Source: Apostichopus japonicus (Eukaryota; Echinodermata; Holothuroidea; Aspidochirotida; Stichopodidae). Taken from it: a stretch of DNA of 64,000 nt. Under the pieces are notes generated by a model. That model did not search any database and had not been told where the DNA came from. It worked only from the letters and a program-made list of their open reading frames with translations. The stretch covers positions 20,119,001 to 20,183,000 of the forward strand of contig NC_092568.1 in assembly GCF_037975245.1 (NCBI RefSeq), given 5' to 3'. Positions 58,590 through 64,000 of the stretch are shown here, one piece after another; within the stretch, counting starts at the first letter, position 1, and each line of letters opens with the position of its first letter. The translations under genes were made by a program, and so were the position numbers.

Positions 58590-59352
58590 AGGTGAGCATC
58601 ACATGGACATGTCACATCCCAAGGTGAGCATCACATATAAATCACATTCCCACAGTTGACATCACATGAATGGATTTATCAAATCCCAAGATTGGAATCA
58701 CTAACATGTCCCATCCCAAGGTTCGCGGCCCGTTCGCGCATCACATCCCACATGCATGGATTTATCTAATCCCAAGATTGGAATCACAGACATGTCCTAT
58801 CCCAAGGTTCGCACATCACATCCCACATGCATGGATTTATCAAATCCCAAGATTGGAATCACTAACATGTCCCATCCCAAGGTTCGCGCATCACATCCCA
58901 CATGCATGGATTTATCAAATCCCAAGATTGGAATCACTAACATGTCCCATCCCAAGGTTCGTGCATCACATCCCACATGCATGGATTTATCAAATCCCAA
59001 GATTGGAATCACAAACATGTCCCATCCCAAGGTTGGCTGGCATCATATCCCACATGCATGGATTTATCAAATCCCAAGATTGGAATCACTAACATGTCCC
59101 ATCCCAAGGTTCGTGCATCACATCCCACATGCATGGATTTATCAAATCCCAAGATTGGAATCACTAACATGTCCCATCCCAAGGTTCGCGCATCACATCC
59201 CACATGCATGGATTTATCAAATCCCAAGATTGGAATCACTAACATGTCCCATCCCAAGGTTCGTGCATCACATCCCACATGCATGGATTTATCAAATCCC
59301 AAGATTGGAATCACAAACATGTCCCATCCCAAGGTTGGCTGGCATCATATCC
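58590..59352. repeat. 75-bp minisatellite with higher-order repeat
   Basis: Nine units. CATG[C/A]ATGGATTTATC occurs at 58666, 58751, 58826, 58901, 58976, 59053, 59128, 59203 and 59278. Most spacings are exactly 75 bp, with one of 77 and one of 85. Because 75 is divisible by 3, long repetitive frames arise on both strands. They are not genes. The GGTTGGCTGGCATCATATCC variant closes both the fifth and the last unit, 302 bp apart. Confidence 0.95.
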
Positions 59353-59461
59353 CAGACATCTTATGAATATATAACATCCCACAGTAAGTACCACACACAT
59401 ATCACATCCCCAGAACTGTCGTTTGCATGATTATAAAAATAACATCACATGGTTGGCATGA

Positions 59462-59575
59462 TCACATGAAGATATCACATCCCAAAGTTGGCATAGGAGA
59501 CGCCACCATTGTATTGTTGTATCGTCTGTGGCCCCTGGAGAGGTAATCATTGATATCCAAGGAATGAATTTGTCT
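59462..59575 (-). CDS. Unrecognised charged protein, probable terminal exon
   Basis: A very strong acceptor (a minus-strand pyrimidine tract of over 30 bases, then CTGACAG|AGACAA) starts the exon at 59575. The frame needed after the upstream exon (phase 0) is open for 37 residues, starting RQIHSLDINDYLSRGHRRYNN, and stops with TGA at 59462-59464. The phase agrees with the donor at 61768. A further exon between the two cannot be excluded. The 75-bp minisatellite begins about 110 bp downstream and would fall in the 3' UTR or just beyond. Confidence 0.55.
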   Translation of the reverse strand, partial: RQIHSLDINDYLSRGHRRYNNTMVASPMPTLGCDIFM

Positions 59576-60190
59576 CTGTCAGAGCAAAACAAAAGAAAGA
59601 AAAGAAAGAGAAAGAAGAGTATTAATGTGACAAAGCAAATTATAGTTAAGTGTAAGATCAGGAGACACCTGCACAGTACTACATAGTTTTCAAGATAGTC
59701 AATATGATCTTGATATCGGGATTTAATGAGAATGATTTACATAATCAACGACGGACTATACTGCACGCACACGACGAACAATACGTTAATCAGTACCTGT
59801 ACCTAAAGTACAGTATATACTATTGAATTTATCTAATATCAAGGTCTGATAAATGTTTCAATCACAGTTTTTAATCTTTAAGGCAAAAAGTCTGAACCAT
59901 AGACTATTTAAAAGCCTTTGAATGGAATGTGATCAATCGTTAATGTTTAACAGTTAGGAGTTACTGTGAGTCTTGTGAGCTATCATACAAAATAAATAAA
60001 CAAAACAGAGAAAGACAAACAAGTTATCGCGCCTGTGAGCAAACGAGTCTCATGGTGGTTGTGAGGGCTTTTTCACCTCAACCTAACATACACTAAACTG
60101 CAAGTCATTTATCATTTCAAATTCAGATATATTCATGTGTCTACACAATTTGCCCAGAAAGTATGAATGTTTGTATTTTAGATCCTCCTT

Positions 60191-60386
60191 CATGCAGGGA
60201 ACTCGCGAAGAAGCCGCCATTGGCTTATCAAAGCCGCAAGCTGACCGAAGTCAGTCTCTTACATTCACATTTTAACGTCCATGATTATGAATTGTCAATT
60301 GTCAGCAACTGTGTAAACTGGACGACATACATTAATCTTGGAGTGACTCAAACTCGGGACCTTATGATTGAAAGGCACCGGCATTA
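60191..60386 (-). mobile_element. tRNA-derived SINE, second copy
   Basis: Same family as 15831-16042. The body is well conserved (AACTCGCGAAGAAGCC, GCTGACCGAAGTCAGTCTCTTA, CTTGGAGTGACTCAAACTCGGGACC), but the tRNA-like head ends early in CATTAACCGG and is replaced by unrelated sequence. It lies in the intron of the minus-strand gene. Confidence 0.8.
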
Positions 60387-60725
60387 ACCGGTAAAACCGG
60401 TTCTAAGCAAAATTTGCCTCGGATGCTGTAGGTTTTTACAAGTATCCTGACCTAAGTACTATACTCTATAATTACATAAACTGGTAATTTATATGACTTT
60501 TACAGTTGGTGTACTAGCCTCTTTAAATGTTGGTGATTTTGTTCATTAAATGAAAAGAAAAAGTTGAATGCAAGAATTGCGTAACTAATAGTGAAATTCT
60601 ATATTCAATAACAAAGCTATGCTTTAGTATAGCATCTAGAGCTACTTGGATCATTAGATGTTAATCCACTCTGAGCTATAAAATGGCCACCAATAGCTAG
60701 AAATTATCAAATCTCTAATGTAGAT

Positions 60726-61224
60726 GTAACAGGATGGGCCTATGCTGTATAAAATTAACACTAGGCCTAGGCTAGGTTTAAGTTAACTTGCCTGTACTGA
60801 TCGCTCTCGCGCCTGCTGATGAATGAGTGTTGGTTAATATTAGATTAGGACTAATCTGGGCTGAGAGTTAATGTGTGTGAGGGAATGCACTGTGATTGGG
60901 TAGTCGTTAGATTTAGGGCACGCATCAAGAGTTGCGTGTCATTCTCTAGTTTTGATTTGAGCAGGGAGAATCATTTAGGGCGTGCGATGGGATGGACATG
61001 TGTTCTGGGGAAACTGCATTTAAGAATATAAGTAGGCCTACGTTGACCGGCCTTCCACGGTTTATTCAAGGTTGTATCATTTTATTGTTTCGTTAATTTG
61101 AAGAATTTTATTAAACTATATTTTGATTAATTTACACGATTTTATTGGCTTTTATTTACTCTGTCGGTGATCTTCCTTATCCAAAGCCGTTGCGGGCAAT
61201 GACCCTTTCCCAGCCATGTAACAT
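60726..61224. mobile_element. Possible solo LTR
   Basis: The segment starts TGTAACAGGATGGGCC and ends CCAGCCATGTAACA. Inside are a TATA-like GAATATAAGTAGG near 61024 and a following AT-rich zone (TTTATTAAACTATA), which is the usual U3-R-U5 layout. The five-base flanks do not match, so there is no target duplication to confirm it. Confidence 0.3.
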
Positions 61225-61767
61225 AAACATAAATTTTATCAAGATTGAACTCTGAGAAAATCCAGGCAGAGACCAGGATTTAACATTAGTAGAAGCAATT
61301 TATGAAATATTGATGGCCGTAATATACTGTGACCATACTTTTGTCAGAAAACTCCAAAACACTCCCAAGTTCACATCACTTTGTAGGGTCTACACTATCA
61401 GATTGTCCCAATGTTTGGTTGCGCTATGGTTCAAGGATGGTGAACAAATGCAATTTTTTGCAAAGTTTAAATTATTCTGGGCCTTTCTACAAACTTGGGA
61501 ATTATCGGTGACAGCATATGATGAAATCCAGAGCCCCAAATCCTGGGACAACTTTTATCAGGGGAGTGCCCATGATATGCATGGACTGTACAGGAAAGTG
61601 GGGAATTTCTGGTAACCTTATCCTATTGTACAATACCAATTCTACTGAACATTGTGACAAACACTGTGTTGAACTGAATGAGATCCAGGCCTAGAGCAAA
61701 AATGCAAACAGCTCCATTCAAAGAGAAAAACAAATGATCTAACAGCATTTACAGTGCAATCACTCAC
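61225..61767. other. Intron of the minus-strand gene; no exon seen
   Basis: A plus-strand frame of about 100 codons (61310-61615) lies here, but it has no recognisable motif or splice sites and is antisense to an intron. Confidence 0.4.
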
Positions 61768-62631
61768 CAATTGTTGCATTCTCTTCTCGTGTCTGATGTT
61801 TGACTTCACACAGCCATGACTTGAATGTCTCTCAATCCACTCTCTATACTTGCAATTCCTCGAGGTAGGCTCCACCGTATCGGGCGAGAAATGAACGTGT
61901 CTGTTCAACCGGAAGATGATATTGGGATCACCTTCGGGCATGCTGATGGAGCGTTTCCGTAGAGGGGGCGGTCTGGAACTTCCATCCTTATCGAGAAAGA
62001 AGGTTTTGTGTTTAAGACATGACTTTGGCGGGGGCGGTAGAGGAGACAAAGGTGGTTCGTGAAGGACTTCCAATTCCGTTGCATCAAGGCTTCCCTCTTC
62101 ATCACTTAATAGATTATTTTCGCAAGTGGAACCCTCCTTAACATTAATCGTATCACCTGCCGCATGATTTACAGCGTCACCTGAGCCACCGGTGGAATTA
62201 TTTTGCTCTGTCTCCATCTCCTTCGTTTTGCTCTGAACCTTGGCTTTTCCATCCTCAACTTCTTCTTGTACCTCTTTTCTGTGATCTGTCTCCGTGTCGG
62301 TACCATCATTCACCATGACAACCACTTCTCTCTTTTCCTCTTCTTCAATCCGGACATCTTTATGCTTCTTCTGATGAGCCTTCTTGTGACCATGGTGATG
62401 CAGTTTTTCACGTTTATCGGGCTTTTTCATCTCTGTCTCGATGTCGCAGAATTCATCATCTGACAAAGAATGACCATTGTGGTGGCGATGGTGCTTCCCT
62501 GATAGAAATGGCAGCTTTATATGGAAAAAATGTGAAATCCCACCACTCTTTTTCACTTCTTTGTCCATTTGAAACAAGTCTGTTGGATCCGACATAGTTC
62601 TCAGTCTTCTTGCTTTATTATCTGTCTCCAT
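61768..62631 (-). CDS. Unrecognised His-rich, charged protein with RVxF-like motif
   Basis: The exon encodes 288 residues from the ATG at 62629-62631, with an in-phase donor CAATTG|GTGAGT at 61768. A pyrimidine-rich acceptor (TTTGTTTTTCTGAAAG) lies about 10 bases before the ATG, so an untranslated first exon should exist upstream. Order of features: a basic, His-rich N-terminal third (GKHHRHHNGH, KLHHHGHKKAHQKKHK), a long Glu/Asp/Lys region with likely disorder, a proline block (PPLSPLPPPPKSCLKHK), a basic-serine patch (PPPLRKRSISMP) that resembles a 14-3-3 or basophilic-kinase site, and RHVHFSP at 244-250. The latter fits the R/K-x-V-x-F docking motif for protein phosphatase 1. No signal peptide or membrane segment is seen. 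I do not recognise the family. A PP1-binding or scaffold role is inference only. Confidence 0.7.
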
Positions 62632-62643
62632 CGTTCCCTGCTT

Positions 62644-63860
62644 TCAGAAAAACAAAAACAAAATAGGAAAGCTTTAAATAAGAGGATCTATGTATTTAAT
62701 TAGGATTAAAGGCAGATTTGCTTAATACTTGCAGCCCCTGGAAGTAGAGTCTGTTGTTGTAGCTGTTTTAGCCTTCATAAAAGAGCAGTTCTGTACAGCT
62801 TATAATGTCAATATGTGGAGCAGCAAAATTATTGGTATTTGTTCACGCTTATTTCTTCTGCCATAACTGATCAGATATGCGTAATAATCCAAAAAACTGT
62901 ATTGAATGGATCATTCAAGGTTCTTGGAACGAAGGTGCTGGTGTTGTGTGACGGGGTGCATTTACTACAGGGATCTTTTAAACAAAACTGAAATACTTCT
63001 TCACAATACCTAACAAAACAACCTTTGCACGTTTATGTACAAGTCCTTGTTTACACAATGATATGGTCTTCAGGTTAACTTCAAGGATGTTATCAACAAA
63101 GTTTACACTTCAGTCAGCTAGCCTGAATTTTGATACACGAATTTTGAACCCAAAGATACTAGATATCAAAACAAACATACATACTTTTCTTTTAAGAACA
63201 TTTGTAACTTAGCTGAGGACAATCAATGTGGGCCCTTATTGTGAGAAATACTTCCAGGGTGGCCTTGCCTGTTAATTGTAGTCGGACTGGTTTAAGTGAG
63301 GAACTAACTAAGGAAACAATTAATAAAATGCAAATTGACTTACTGCAGGACGTCTGAAATTGTGGCAATGTGGCTAGAAGATCCATATAAGTTGTAATTC
63401 AGTTACGTGAAGTTGCTTTCCAGTGTTTTACCCATTACTGATAACGACATAAGATACTAAGTACAACCGAACGCCATACAACAGTAGTTCTATAGGCACA
63501 TACAGAGCCTAGCCCTCTATACTGTACATTTACACAAATTCAGAAATCATCAATGGTTTTGGGTCATGTCTTTTTATTTTTCTTCTTCTTCTTTCAGCAA
63601 TTCCTGTAAGAGACGAAACGTTCAACCTCCGTTCGGGTAACGCAGAAAATTCGCTGTCAAAGTACACAATCCTTTGTTCAAAGATATGTTATCGAGAGCT
63701 GGAATAATTTCATTATGTCTTCCTATCGTCTTCTACGTATACAAGTACACACATTTCTACGTAAGAGCCTTCCGTATTATTGTTTACATTACGTGCAATA
63801 CTAGGTACATGCAAGTGACCTCATAGGGAACCCCTGGTTTTTTAGAGAAGAGGGCGGGAC
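62644..63860. other. Upstream region of the minus-strand gene
   Basis: It should contain the first (untranslated) exon and promoter of the gene starting at 62631, but I cannot place them. No coding exon is supported. Confidence 0.35.
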
Positions 63861-63861
63861 T

Positions 63862-63913
63862 TATATACGGCTCTGGGCAACTCCAGAGCCGTATATACGG
63901 CTCTGGGCGACTC
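63862..63913. repeat. 15-bp-arm hairpin followed by a direct repeat of one arm
   Basis: TATATACGGCTCTGG (63862-63876) and CCAGAGCCGTATATA (63883-63897) are perfect inverted copies around GCAACT. The first arm then recurs directly from 63892 (TATATACGGCTCTGGGCGACT), overlapping the second arm by the TATATA. Confidence 0.9.
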
Positions 63914-64000
63914 AAACAGTAGTCTTGGCCAAGTCGTTTGATTTCATTCCAGCATTTCTGCAGTCTTCAATCGACCTTCAGATTTCTGAAATTAAATGTC

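Noticed and set aside
58670-59430. Long plus and minus frames with repeated MDLSNPKIGIT-type units
   Set aside because: The 75-bp minisatellite period is a multiple of three and stop-free in several frames; no start, splice or domain context.
61310-61615. Plus frame of 101 codons antisense to the intron of the minus-strand gene
   Set aside because: No recognisable domain or splice sites; length is within chance for this composition once repeats are considered.

Overview
This window is eukaryotic, intron-rich and AT-rich. It most likely comes from a marine invertebrate deuterostome, possibly an echinoderm. The inference rests on an isthmin-type secreted protein with vertebrate-like domains, a C1orf198-family (DUF4706) gene, tRNA-derived SINEs, very long (TA)n tracts, many G/C homopolymer runs and frequent TAGGCCTA-type words. 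No single feature proves the species. Genes are sparse and split by long introns, so most long open frames here are chance or repeat-derived.

Layout. (1) 1-1.03 kb, minus: first coding exon of an F-box/LRR protein whose remaining exons lie left of the window. (2) 9.97-19.3 kb, minus: an isthmin-like gene. The 3' exon with the AMOP domain (9970-10481) and a large acidic pro-region exon (18659-19313) are secure. An exon carrying the last two TSP1-type cysteines (11444-11542) is likely, and a small phase-compatible exon (15305-15397) is possible. The signal-peptide exon and the TSP1 core were not found. (3) 38.8-43.9 kb, plus: a complete C1orf198/DUF4706 homologue in five coding exons, all joined in phase 0 (427 residues), with a possible 5' UTR exon near 36.2 kb. 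(4) 59.5-62.6 kb, minus: a two-exon gene for a charged, His-rich protein of about 325 residues that I do not recognise and that has an RVxF-like PP1-docking motif. A weak DRAM-like exon is possible at 21.3 kb.

The rest is intronic or intergenic DNA rich in repeats: a 1.69-kb terminal-inverted-repeat element (29284-30969) studded with a TAATGCGAGTTACC word; a pair of related TTAA-flanked MITEs in opposite orientation (37122-37479 and 51911-52275); a foldback TTAA element (5070-5467); tRNA-derived and deuterostome-type SINEs; several families of short, near-perfect palindromes; and minisatellites, including a 75-bp repeat with a recent 302-bp higher-order duplication.

The genes do not form a pathway. 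The most unusual signals are the 29.3-31.0 kb element, the tandemly copied exon end with its splice donor inside the C1orf198-like intron (41515-42290), the recurring 28-32 bp palindromes, and the apparent in-frame stop at the isthmin exon junction.
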